From Eubacteriales bacterium (GTDB lineage: Bacteria > Bacillota_A > Clostridia > Christensenellales > Aristaeellaceae), in NCBI GenBank assembly GCA_028692205.1, contig JAQUXV010000001.1, positions 1 through 39,717 of the forward strand: 39,717 nucleotides of DNA, given 5' to 3'. Positions 24,814-33,169 of the stretch are shown piece after piece. The translations under genes and the position numbers were made by a program. The notes below the pieces were generated by a model. The model did no database searches. It saw nothing but the letters and a program-made list of their open reading frames with translations, and had not been told where the DNA came from. Within the stretch, counting starts at the first letter, position 1. Each line of letters begins with the position of its first letter.

Positions 24814-25450
24814 GCGGCTCGTCGGAACAGATCATTAAATGCAAACGAAGGACCATCGTCCAGCCGTCCGTTCCGGCACAATCGGGCACCGCATTATAGA
24901 AAAATCTAGTCGTTGGCGCTTCCTTTGCGGATGCTGTAGAAGTATTCGTATAGGAGGCGCCAATAGGCATACGCAAACATAAACAAGCGTCTCGTGGGAC
25001 TACCGTACCGGTTGGACAGTCAAGCAGAAAAAGCCTCGTAAATCGACGACGCGATCGGCGATCCCTCAGGTGCAAGGGCGCATCCGTAAATGAACAGTTA
25101 ACGGTACTTCACACAGGAAACGCTTTACAAGAATTAAAGCAACCAGTGTCCGGCCCGACGCCGCAAACCAAGTACGGGACAGCGAAGCGGAATGACCGTA
25201 TTCCAAACAATCGCTTCAGCGTTTCCATTGCTCCTTCATAACCGGGATTGTTCCGTCCCGCTTTTTTACACTTTTAGAAGCCTTTTTGATCGCAATATAC
25301 TTCGTCCCCATAATCCATACAGTCGTTAATAAAGTTGTTTCGAGCCCGGTTTCCCCAAGCCATTGAGAAACCGGCACGCAACAACGGGCGATACCTTTGA
25401 CTCGCAACGAACGTGCACAGTGGAAGGCCATGGATGTACTGGCCTTCGCT
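24814..25450. other. Gene-free stretch with decayed coding traces
   Basis: About 640 bases between convergent tetR and fbp. No full gene is seen. On the minus strand a short frame ending at the stop near 24907 reads FMFAYAYWRLLYEYFYSIRK plus GSAND, which looks like the C-terminus of a real protein whose upstream part is gone. A second trace, 25216-25340, resembles the fbp 3' end. No terminator hairpin with a T run was found. Confidence 0.5.
25216..25340 (-). pseudogene. Probable remnant of the 3' end of fbp
   Basis: Bases 25211-25260 match the real fbp 3' end (25446-25493): 11 of 11 identical around the stop codon (TCGCTTCAGCG), then about 26 of 36. The stop codon is at the same place in both, and the encoded tails are alike (RDGTIPVMKE against RDGTIAVKEK). 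Farther upstream the likeness fades and frame is lost, so the left boundary is firm and the other end is approximate. A partial tandem duplication that decayed is the simplest reading. Confidence 0.5.
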
Positions 25451-27343
25451 TCAGCGCCCTCGCTTTTCTTTAACCGCGATCGTTCCATCCCGATACGCCT
25501 TCAACAGCTGTTCCAGCACCTCGATACGGCTTTGGATATTTCTGCCGTTGTCGGTATCCGCTACCATTACGCGCTTGCGAAAGCGAAAAAACTCGTTCGA
25601 ATCGCTGTGTATATCGTCGTTGCCATCCAGAGCGGCGGCAATGGAGGTAAACGGCTGGTGCGCCGAAAGGCGCATGCCGTGGGAGTTGACGATGAGTGTG
25701 TATCCCGCGATGCCTGTACGCTTTTGTAAAGGGCGGCAGAAACCGCCGTCGATTACAATCAGCTTGCCTTCCGCCTTGAGCGGGCTTTCGCCGTCCTTGG
25801 TGCGGATAGGCGTATGGCCGTTGATAATGTGCGCTTCAGGCGAATCCAGACCGAATTCGTGCAGCACCTTCCGGCAGCCGGAGACCGTTTCGCAGTAGCG
25901 GTAATAGGCGTCCATCGGCTCGTCCCAGCCCTTTGGGTTTCGCAGAAAGTAACGTTCAAACGTGCGAATCCGCCGCCCGCAAACGGGCGAGCGTTCCGCG
26001 CACCACAGATACCACAGAAAATCAACGGCCTTTTTCTCACCCTGCTCGTGAGCGTGGCGGACCATCTGCTCGTCGTATTGCATCAGCGTTCGTCCGCTGT
26101 ACGCCCGCCCATCGAACATCTCCGCAGCAAAGTCACCGTTTTCCGTCATAGGGGCGCAGCCGTGGAAAAGCAGGCTGCCGTCCTCCACGCGGAACAGACG
26201 CCCGCGCTGATTCAGAAAGTCGCTGTGCGCCTGCAGCCGCTCACTATGTAAAAAGCAATGGGTGAGCGTATGCATCACCCGTCGTTCGTTCTCGGTTAAA
26301 AGATACGGCGCGTCCGGCCGCACGGTTGGCAGGGGATGTTCGATCACAGGCCAGTCCTCACCCTCAAGTCTCAATGTGCGCTCTCCCTGCGCGATACGGT
26401 GAAGCAGCCTCCGCCCGTCCATGTGAAAATCAGGGTTGCGTGCAATCAGCTCGCCTTCCAGCTTGAACATCATCACCGTCACGGCATGCAGCAACGCGTC
26501 GCGGAGCGGCAGCATGGGGTATGTTTCCTGCGCGAACAGCACCAGCGGGCGCAGGCTGATCCCATAGCCGCTTTCGAGGATGGACAGGTTATCGTATTGC
26601 AGGCAGTTACGCACCGCCGCCGCGACGCACACCTCGCTGCCGCGCGCCGCCCCCATCCACAGAACGTCGTGGTTGCCCCACTCAAAATCGACCGCGTGGT
26701 GCTTCATCAGCAGGTCCATAATGCGTTCCGCATGCGGCCCCCGGTCGTATACGTCGCCGATGATATGTAGCTTATCCACAGCCAGTCGCTTGATAAGCCC
26801 GCACTGCGCAACGATAAACTCGTCGCCCGTGCCAAGGGAAATCATCGTCTCCAGTATCTTTTGATGGTAGACGAACTGGTTGTCATCCTCATCGGGCTGA
26901 GCGTGCAGCAGCTCGTCCAGAACATAAGCATAATCGGGCGGCATGGCCTTACGGACCTTGGAACGCGTATACTTGCTGCTAAGGTCGCGGCTTATGCGCA
27001 CCAGATAACCAATGGTGGTCGCATACCAGGCATCCGTTGTTTTCCCCTCCGCGTGCAGGCGGGATAGCTTTTCATTCGGATAATAAATCAGCGTGAGCAA
27101 CTCGTTCAGCTCGTCGCGGCTGATTTTCGTGCCAAACAGCCGCTCCGCCTTTTCGCGGATCACCCCCGAGCAGTTGTTAAGAATGTGGCAGAACGTTTCA
27201 TACTCCCCGTGAATGTCGCTGATAAAATGCTCCGTGCCGCGCGGCAGGTTGAGGATCGCCCGAAGGTTGATTATTTCAGTATACAGGCTTTGCTGTGTTG
27301 GATATACATCCGATAGCAATGAAAATGCCGCCAGCTCATCCAT
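25451..27343 (-). CDS. fbp: Fructose-1,6-bisphosphatase, class III
   Basis: About 630 residues, near the class III length (B. subtilis Fbp about 670). It removes the 1-phosphate of fructose 1,6-bisphosphate for gluconeogenesis in the cytoplasm. Metallophosphatase motifs: FISDIHGEYETF (Asp43, His45), IIGDVYDRGPHAERIMDLL, WGNHDVLWMGAA and INGHTPI near the C-terminus. GTG at 27373 would add ten residues, but AGGAGG nine bases before ATG at 27343 fixes the start. It stands alone between two sugar clusters. Gluconeogenic need fits growth on aspartate, C4/C5 polyols and other small substrates encoded nearby. Confidence 0.95.
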   Translation of the reverse strand: MDELAAFSLLSDVYPTQQSLYTEIINLRAILNLPRGTEHFISDIHGEYETFCHILNNCSGVIREKAERLFGTKISRDELNELLTLIYYPNEKLSRLHAEGKTTDAWYATTIGYLVRISRDLSSKYTRSKVRKAMPPDYAYVLDELLHAQPDEDDNQFVYHQKILETMISLGTGDEFIVAQCGLIKRLAVDKLHIIGDVYDRGPHAERIMDLLMKHHAVDFEWGNHDVLWMGAARGSEVCVAAAVRNCLQYDNLSILESGYGISLRPLVLFAQETYPMLPLRDALLHAVTVMMFKLEGELIARNPDFHMDGRRLLHRIAQGERTLRLEGEDWPVIEHPLPTVRPDAPYLLTENERRVMHTLTHCFLHSERLQAHSDFLNQRGRLFRVEDGSLLFHGCAPMTENGDFAAEMFDGRAYSGRTLMQYDEQMVRHAHEQGEKKAVDFLWYLWCAERSPVCGRRIRTFERYFLRNPKGWDEPMDAYYRYCETVSGCRKVLHEFGLDSPEAHIINGHTPIRTKDGESPLKAEGKLIVIDGGFCRPLQKRTGIAGYTLIVNSHGMRLSAHQPFTSIAAALDGNDDIHSDSNEFFRFRKRVMVADTDNGRNIQSRIEVLEQLLKAYRDGTIAVKEKRGR

Positions 27344-28221
27344 CCATTGCTGCCTCCTTTGTTTTCCGCTCACTGCACAGCGGTGCTAAAGCTCCGTGCC
27401 AGCGGTATGCATACGCCATTAATCGCATCGATCTTACTAAACATTTTCGCTCTCGCCTGTTTCTTATCCTTCCGAATACATCAATTCAGGCGTAATCCGT
27501 CTGTTGCGGCAGCGCGCGATACGGCGCCAACGCGCCCGTGCTTCGGCGCGTGCCGAATGGGCTTTTCAAGGGAAAAGCGCGGCAAGGCTGCCGTATGCGA
27601 GTATCCATGAAAAAGCGGCAGTTGCCGGCCGCAGCCTGCGGCAAGCCCATCGCCGCGAAAAGCAATGGCCCATGCTCGACCTCCAGACCGCACTAGCCGC
27701 CACGATAACGCACCACACGAAAGCGCATGAAAAAATAAAGCGGGACCGCGTCTCCCGCCCCGACGTTTTCATTACGCTCGTAATTTCTAAGCCCACACCG
27801 CGCGTGAATATCATGTCTGTATCGAACAGAGCATTATCTGACGACATGAAATAGAGAATACGGCGCCGAGCAAGTTAAGGAGCCGTCTCGCCCCCAGGCC
27901 ATTGGAATCTGACACAGCGACGAGCATCCGCTCTTTTCGATAAACCACACCCAACCCTACCCAATATAGTTACATCAGCCCTGTGCCCAGCACGTGCAGC
28001 AGCACGCCGACCCCACCGCGCGTCATTATCGTCTCACAAGACGGCGCATCCTACGGCCGGGTCGTCACCGCAGAGAACGGTTGGAATACGGTAACGCTCG
28101 AAAAACCGGGCGGATGGGTGTGCGGGAAACACAGTCAAATCGCAGCGCCAAATCAACGGCCGATCATTCGGTGTCGCTTTTTATTTTGAAGGACTTATTC
28201 TCGTTTGCAACAATTGGCAAA

Positions 28222-28250
28222 GGCGCTCCCCCGCATTACGGGGGAGCGCC
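28222..28250. terminator. GC-rich stem-loop, possible end of the polyol operon
   Basis: 12-bp perfect stem GGCGCTCCCCCG with its complement around loop CATTA. On the minus strand it is followed only by a weak TTTG, so termination strength is doubtful. It lies about 470 bases past the kinase stop. Confidence 0.45.
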
Positions 28251-28498
28251 CTTGTCGCAGGATTTTATAGCTCGCAAAAGCATCGCGTCATCATATCATT
28301 TTGGCGATGGTCGCATAGAAGAACGAACGCGAAAAGCTGTTTCCGCGCAGACAGCCCAACACCCGAGGCGCGGGAAATCGTCCGGAAACGGATGCCAGAC
28401 AGATATAATAAAAAGAAAATCGCCCCGTTTAAGCGTAGGAACCCAATCTATAATTAGGAAAAAGCTCCCGTGTGCTCCGGAGGAATGTTTTCCGATTA

Positions 28499-28608
28499 CC
28501 CAAAGAGGATGGCCGGAGCCATCCTCTTTGGGCAATCTAGGTGCTATCGGTTCCATGAGAACCTGTTTTGCTCGAGCAAATACTCCCTTTTTCAACAGGT
28601 TCTTTTTT
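28499..28608 (+). terminator. Double hairpin with T run on the plus strand
   Basis: Hairpin 1: 15-bp perfect stem CCCAAAGAGGATGGC, loop CGGA (28499-28532). Hairpin 2: AGAACCTGTT (28558-28567) with AACAGGTTCT (28594-28603), holding a 14-bp palindrome TTTGCTCGAGCAAA in its loop and followed by T6 at 28603-28608. The T run is right for plus-strand transcription only. A TATAAT lies upstream at 28449-28454, with a poor -35. Confidence 0.55.
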
Positions 28609-28716
28609 GCGCTCAATCCTGGTTGTTATCCCTTTTTATTGGCAAACGCATGCCGGTAAAGTAAATTCTCTGTATAACATTTGAAACTGCGAATCGGCAA
28701 CGCTCTCCGATCCGCG

Positions 28717-30183
28717 TTAGAACTGTGATTCCCGTGCTCTGGCAACCGCCTTTTTCCAACCGCTATACAGCGCGTCGGCCTCGTCCCGGCTCATGCGCGG
28801 TACATATTCCTCTTTCGTGCGGCGCAGCTTCGCCAGTTCGTCCAGCCCGCCGAACATCCCGGTGCCCAGCCCGCCCGCGCAGGCTGCGCCCAGCGCGGAA
28901 AGCTCCTCGATGTCGGCACGCACGATGCGCGTATCGAGCATATCCGCCACGAACTGCATTAAAAACGCGTTTCCGGTTGGGCCCCCATCTACCCGGAGCT
29001 CCTCAAACCTCCGGTTCGCATCCTGTACCATGGGGTCCACCACATCCCGCACCTGGTAGGCGATTGCCTCCAGCGCCGCGCGTACTATGTGCTCCTTGCC
29101 CGCGTCGCGGAACAGCCCGCAGATCAACGCGCGGGCGCCGCTGTCGTAATACGGCGCGCCGAGGCCCGTAAACGCGGGCACCAGATAGACGCCCTGCGAG
29201 CCGGGAACGCCCCTCGCATACGCTTCCGAGCTTTTCGCGTCCGGCAGGATGCCCAGATTATTTTTAAGCCAGCTCAGCGTATCTCCCGTGCAGTTGATAT
29301 TCCCTTCAAACACGTATTCCACCCGGCCGTTCAGCCCCCAGGCGATCGAGGTAGCCACACCCCGGTTGGACAGCAGCGGCTTCTCCCCGATGTTCATCAT
29401 GACCGACGTACCGGTGCCGAAGGTAGCTTTGCCCATACCGCTCTGCCAGCATTGCTGGCCCAGCATCGCCCCATGTGAATCCCCCAGCACGCCCACCAGC
29501 GGAATCGGCCGGTCGAACAGGCCGTCCAGCGTCGTTTCGCCAAAAAACCCGTTGGAATCGATCACTTCAGGAAACGCCACGCCCTGCAGGCCGAACAGCG
29601 AAATCAGCTCGTCGTCCCATGTGAGCGTATGCAGATTGAACAGCTGCGTACGGGAGGCGTTGGTGTAATCCGTCAGGTGGTTGCCCGTCAGCTTCCACAC
29701 CAACCACGCGTCGACCGTGCCGAAAAGCGGACGTTTGCCCCGAAGATCGACGTTTTCAACGATCCACGCGGCTTTGGCGGCGCAGAAATACGGGGAGAGG
29801 GTCAGCCCCGTTTTTTGTGCGACCTCCGTTTTGCGCTGCTGCATCTCCGGCCGCCCGGTAATTCCGGCCGCGCGGCCGCATTGCCAAACGATGGCGTTGT
29901 ACACAGGCAGCCCCGTGTCCGCGTCCCAGATCAGGGTTGTCTCCCGCTGGTTGGAAAGGCTCAGGCACTGAATATCCTTCGGGGATACGCCGGTTTTTTC
30001 CAGTACCTTCGCGACGGCTGTTTTCAGGTTTTCATAAATTTCCAGCGGATCGTGTTCCACCCAGCCGGCCTGCGGATAGATTTGCCGGTGCTCCTGATTG
30101 CTGCGCCCCACCAGCCGAAGTTCCTGATCGAACAGGATCGCCTTGGTGGAACTGGTGCTTTGATCGACCGCAAGGATATACAT
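28717..30183 (-). CDS. FGGY-family kinase, glycerol-kinase type
   Basis: 488 residues, ATP-dependent polyol/ketose kinase. Start ATG at 30183 has AAAGGAGG upstream; the longer frame is spurious. The N-terminus reads YILAVDQSTSSTKA (glycerol kinases have DQGTTSSR). All four glycerol-contact residues of E. coli GlpK are kept: Arg80 and Glu81 (NQRETT), Tyr132 (SPYF) and Asp235 (LGDSHG). The phosphate loop is FGTGTS. Differences from GlpK include WQCGRAAGI in place of WQxRRT. Last gene of a polyol cluster, so the substrate may be glycerol or a related small polyol or its ketose; erythritol kinase (EryA) is also an FGGY enzyme. Its start lies one base after the transketolase stop. Confidence 0.9.
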   Translation of the reverse strand: MYILAVDQSTSSTKAILFDQELRLVGRSNQEHRQIYPQAGWVEHDPLEIYENLKTAVAKVLEKTGVSPKDIQCLSLSNQRETTLIWDADTGLPVYNAIVWQCGRAAGITGRPEMQQRKTEVAQKTGLTLSPYFCAAKAAWIVENVDLRGKRPLFGTVDAWLVWKLTGNHLTDYTNASRTQLFNLHTLTWDDELISLFGLQGVAFPEVIDSNGFFGETTLDGLFDRPIPLVGVLGDSHGAMLGQQCWQSGMGKATFGTGTSVMMNIGEKPLLSNRGVATSIAWGLNGRVEYVFEGNINCTGDTLSWLKNNLGILPDAKSSEAYARGVPGSQGVYLVPAFTGLGAPYYDSGARALICGLFRDAGKEHIVRAALEAIAYQVRDVVDPMVQDANRRFEELRVDGGPTGNAFLMQFVADMLDTRIVRADIEELSALGAACAGGLGTGMFGGLDELAKLRRTKEEYVPRMSRDEADALYSGWKKAVARARESQF

Positions 30184-30184
30184 G

Positions 30185-31141
30185 CTATCCCCTCCTTTCT
30201 CTGTTTCCGCCCAATCCCTCACGGATCACATCCGCAAGGTGCCCGGCCGTCAGCCCATAGTGGGCGAACACCTGCGCGCTTGTACCGGTGATCACCGGCT
30301 CGTCCGGCACGGCCAGCACCCGGACGGGTGTGGGCCGGAAGCCGCACACCGCCTGGCACACAAGGCTTCCCAGGCCGCCGAAGCAACTGTGCTCCTCCAT
30401 GGTCACGATCAGGCCGGTATCGCACGCCTCGCGCACAGCCTGCTCGTCCAGCGGTTTTACGGTATGCATGTCGAGCACCCGTACCTCAACGCCTTCCTGC
30501 GCGAGCATCCGGGCGGCCTCCCTCGCCGGGTAAACCATCTCGCCCACGGCGATCACACAGGCGTCTCCGCCTTCCCGCAGCACCGTCGCCCTGCCGGGGA
30601 CGTAGTTGCAGTTTTCTTCCCCGAAAACGTCCGGCACGGGGTTGCGCCCCACGCGCAGGTAGGCAGGCCGCGGGTTCGCCATCCATTCGCGCACCATCGC
30701 TGCCGCCTCGTACTGGTCTGCGGGCAGCATCACATCGATCCCCGGGATCGCGCAAAGCGTTGCGATGTCCTGCAGGCTGTGGTGCGTCATGCCCAGCGCG
30801 CCGTAGCTCAGCCCGCCGCTGATCCCATAGAGCAGCACAGGCATTCGGGAGTAAGCCACGTCCACCTTCACCTGCTCGATGGCGCGCATCGTTAAAAAGC
30901 AGGCGGGCGATGCGGCCACCGGTTTCTTTCCGGAATGGGCCAGCCCCGCGGCGATACCCACCAGATCCTGCTCGGCAATTCCCACCTCTACAAACCGTTC
31001 GGGATATGCCTTCGCAAAGGGTGCGAGGCTCGCCGAGCCGCGGGAATCGCTTGCCAGAACAACAATGTCGCGATCCTGTTCGGCCAGTTCCAGCAGTGTT
31101 TGGCAAATGGCCTGCCTGACCGAAGCCATCGTCTCAGCCAC
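30185..31141 (-). CDS. Transketolase, C-terminal subunit
   Basis: 318 residues, the pyrimidine-binding and C-terminal domains of a split transketolase. VEVGIAEQDLVGIAAGLA carries the catalytic Glu57 that activates thiamine diphosphate. Then LLYGISGGLSYGALGMTHHS, and the C-terminal domain (VRVLDMHTVKPLDEQAV, TMEEHSCFGGLGS). Start GTG at 31141 overlaps the end of the N-subunit gene by eight bases with GGAGGAGG upstream; ATG at 31129 is an alternative. It must pair with the N-terminal subunit encoded just before it. Transketolase moves two-carbon units between sugar phosphates, joining C4/C5 substrates to the pentose phosphate pathway. Confidence 0.94.
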   Translation of the reverse strand: MAETMASVRQAICQTLLELAEQDRDIVVLASDSRGSASLAPFAKAYPERFVEVGIAEQDLVGIAAGLAHSGKKPVAASPACFLTMRAIEQVKVDVAYSRMPVLLYGISGGLSYGALGMTHHSLQDIATLCAIPGIDVMLPADQYEAAAMVREWMANPRPAYLRVGRNPVPDVFGEENCNYVPGRATVLREGGDACVIAVGEMVYPAREAARMLAQEGVEVRVLDMHTVKPLDEQAVREACDTGLIVTMEEHSCFGGLGSLVCQAVCGFRPTPVRVLAVPDEPVITGTSAQVFAHYGLTAGHLADVIREGLGGNRERRG

Positions 31142-31952
31142 GGTCGATCACCTCCTCCAGTTCCCGGATCGCCTGTTTCAGCTGCGCCTCATCGGGAATG
31201 CCGTGGTGCCAGGAAGCGACGTTCTCCATGTAGGAGATGCCCTTGCCCTTCACGGTATCGGCAATCACCAGCACAGGGCTGCCGGGCTGCCGCAGGGTCA
31301 GCGCCCCGCGGATCGCGCCGTAGTCGTGCCCGTCGATCTCCACCACGTGGAAACCGAAAGCCTCCCATTTCGCACGAAAAGGCTCCAGATTCATCACGCT
31401 CTCCGTCGGGCCGCTGATCTGGAGCCGGTTGCGGTCCACGATCGCCGTCAGGTTGTCCAGCTTGTAGTTCGCGGCCGCCATGGCCGCCTCCCAAACGGAG
31501 CCTTCCTCCTGTTCGCCGTCGCCCATCAGCACATAAACGTGGTAGTCCTTCCGGTCCATCTTCCCGGCGATCGCCATCCCCACCCCAACGGACAGCCCGT
31601 GCCCCAGCGCGCCGGAGTTCATCTCCACGCCCGGCACCTTGTTGTTCGGATGGCCGATCAGCCGGGACCCGAAAGCCGAGTAGGTGTTCAGCTCCTCCCG
31701 GGGAAAATAACCCAGGTCTGCCAGAATGGCGAGATATACCTCCACGCAATGCCCCTTGCTTTGGATGTATCGGTCGCGCTCCGGCCATTTAGGGTTGTGC
31801 GGGTCTTTTCGGAGCACTTCATAAAACAGGGTCGTCAGGAGATCCGCCTCGGAAAAATCTCCGCCCACATGCCCCGTTTTCGCGCGCGCGATCATCTCCA
31901 GCGCCGTGCGGCGGATTGCGTAGGCTTTTCGTTTCAGTTCCGCGTCGTTCAA
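31134..31952 (-). CDS. Transketolase, N-terminal subunit
   Basis: 272 residues, the thiamine-diphosphate-binding half. Motifs: AKTGHVGGDFSEADLL (His29), QSKGHC (His69), GHP (His102) and the GDG(145-147)-to-Asn176 cofactor motif in LMGDGEQEEGS...DRNRLQ. The longest open frame begins far upstream inside the dehydrogenase gene and is not credible; TTG at 31952 gives the family's usual N-terminus and has GGGAGGCG at fair spacing. It is translationally coupled to the C-terminal subunit. A transketolase dedicated to one operon indicates that the substrate enters as a C4 or C5 sugar phosphate. Confidence 0.92.
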   Translation of the reverse strand: MNDAELKRKAYAIRRTALEMIARAKTGHVGGDFSEADLLTTLFYEVLRKDPHNPKWPERDRYIQSKGHCVEVYLAILADLGYFPREELNTYSAFGSRLIGHPNNKVPGVEMNSGALGHGLSVGVGMAIAGKMDRKDYHVYVLMGDGEQEEGSVWEAAMAAANYKLDNLTAIVDRNRLQISGPTESVMNLEPFRAKWEAFGFHVVEIDGHDYGAIRGALTLRQPGSPVLVIADTVKGKGISYMENVASWHHGIPDEAQLKQAIRELEEVIDRG

Positions 31953-32034
31953 CGTTCGTCGCCTCCCAGCGTCAAATGAAAGGGGCTTCCATGCCGACGG
32001 ATGGAAGCCCCGGTTTTCGCCCCGCGGCGGTACG

Positions 32035-33141
32035 TCAGTCCATATCCGGCACAAGCACCACTTTGATGGAATCGTCCCCGGCGTAAGCAAGGTCGAACGC
32101 CTGCTTCCAATCCTTAAGGGCAAACTTGTGGGTTACGATGTCGTCGACCTTGATGGAGCCGTCCGCCAGCGTGCGGATGGCGATTTCATAGCCGTCCAGG
32201 CCGCTGATGTGCGCGCCGTAGATTGTCAGTTCCTTCCGGTCGCCGATAATGCTCCAGTCCACGGAGGTTTCCGCGCCGAACACGCTGAACTCCACGAATG
32301 TTCCGTGTTTGCGCAGCATATCCAGCCCCGCGATCACGCCCGAGGGATGGCCGGAGCAATGGATGTAGATGTCGCAGCCGTAGCCGTCCGTAAGCTTGCG
32401 CACCTCGGCCACAGTGTCGTCTGTGGCGGGATTCAGCACCACGTCCGCGCCGAGTTTTTTGGCCAGTTCCAGCCGCTTGGGTTTCACGTCGATCGCAATC
32501 AGCAGTTTGGGATTTTTCATTTTAGCGTACTGCAGCTTGCAAAGCCCGATCGGCCCCATGCCGGCCACCACCACCACGTCGTTAAGCCCGATGTGCGCGC
32601 GCTCAATGGTGTGGGCGGAGCAGGACAGCGGCTCAATCATCGCCGCCTGCTCGGCGGGAATGCTCTTGGGCACTTTATGCACGACGTCGTTCGGGCCGTA
32701 TTTGATGTACTGGGCCATGCCGCCGTCGGCAACCACCTTCTGGTGTCCATGAATGTGCTGAGTCTGGCACATCCAGTATTCGCCGCTCTTGCAGAACCGG
32801 CATTCGCCGCAGGGGACGATCTGCTCGGCAATCGCGCGGTCGCCCAGCTCCAGGCCGTGTTTCCGGGCGGCGTTGTCGCCGATGGCGGCCACCGTGCCGA
32901 TAAACTCGTGTCCGGCAACGCAGGGCGGATCGTTCCAGCGCGGCAGCACACCGCCGCCCCAGAACATCGCGGCGCCATGGTAGCTCTTTGTATCACCGGC
33001 GCAGATGCCACAGGCCTCCACCTTGACGAGAATTTCGTCCTCGCTGATCTTGGGCACCGGCACCTGCTCGTAGCGGTAATCCAGCGGGCCATAGCACATG
33101 ACGGCGTTCATTTTTTCCGGAATATTCTGTACCTGTTTCAT
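32035..33141 (-). CDS. Zinc-dependent polyol dehydrogenase, erythritol/threitol type
   Basis: 368 residues, medium-chain dehydrogenase that oxidises a polyol to a ketose with NAD(P). Catalytic zinc ligands: Cys47 (GICAGD) and His78-Glu79 (GHEF). Structural zinc: Cys111, 114, 117 and 125. Rossmann loop AGMGPIG. From memory, the protein is collinear with mycobacterial erythritol/L-threitol dehydrogenase EltD: the PEKM start, YHGAAMFW, EQIVPCGECRFCKSG, VDWSIIGDRKEL and a GAH segment all have counterparts. That supports a C4 polyol substrate, but sorbitol-, xylitol- or arabitol-type activity is possible. It sits between the permease and transketolase genes. Confidence 0.9.
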   Translation of the reverse strand: MKQVQNIPEKMNAVMCYGPLDYRYEQVPVPKISEDEILVKVEACGICAGDTKSYHGAAMFWGGGVLPRWNDPPCVAGHEFIGTVAAIGDNAARKHGLELGDRAIAEQIVPCGECRFCKSGEYWMCQTQHIHGHQKVVADGGMAQYIKYGPNDVVHKVPKSIPAEQAAMIEPLSCSAHTIERAHIGLNDVVVVAGMGPIGLCKLQYAKMKNPKLLIAIDVKPKRLELAKKLGADVVLNPATDDTVAEVRKLTDGYGCDIYIHCSGHPSGVIAGLDMLRKHGTFVEFSVFGAETSVDWSIIGDRKELTIYGAHISGLDGYEIAIRTLADGSIKVDDIVTHKFALKDWKQAFDLAYAGDDSIKVVLVPDMD

Positions 33142-33169
33142 CGTTATACCCTCCCGATTGATAAATTTC

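Larger units (their letters stand above)
27344..28716. other. 1.4-kb gene-free stretch
   Basis: No reading frame here has both a ribosome site and a recognisable product; the 93-codon minus frame at 27566-27847 has no ribosome site. Bases 27490-27720 are GC-rich. Stem-loops occur at 28222-28250 and 28499-28608, the latter followed by a T run on the plus strand although no plus-strand gene is evident. The fbp promoter should lie near 27400-27500, but no good consensus was found. Confidence 0.6.

Noticed and set aside
27566..27847. 93-codon minus-strand frame in the gap downstream of the kinase
   Set aside because: No ribosome site, no recognisable domain, and composition unlike the real genes.
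28470..28664. 64-codon plus-strand frame (MCSGGMFSDYPK...) with GGAGG before an inner ATG
   Set aside because: The frame is made almost entirely of the two hairpins and the T run; the structure explains the sequence better than coding does.
31953..32123. N-terminal extension of the transketolase N-subunit frame
   Set aside because: It would overlap the dehydrogenase end and does not resemble transketolase; TTG at 31952 with GGGAGGCG gives the normal N-terminus.
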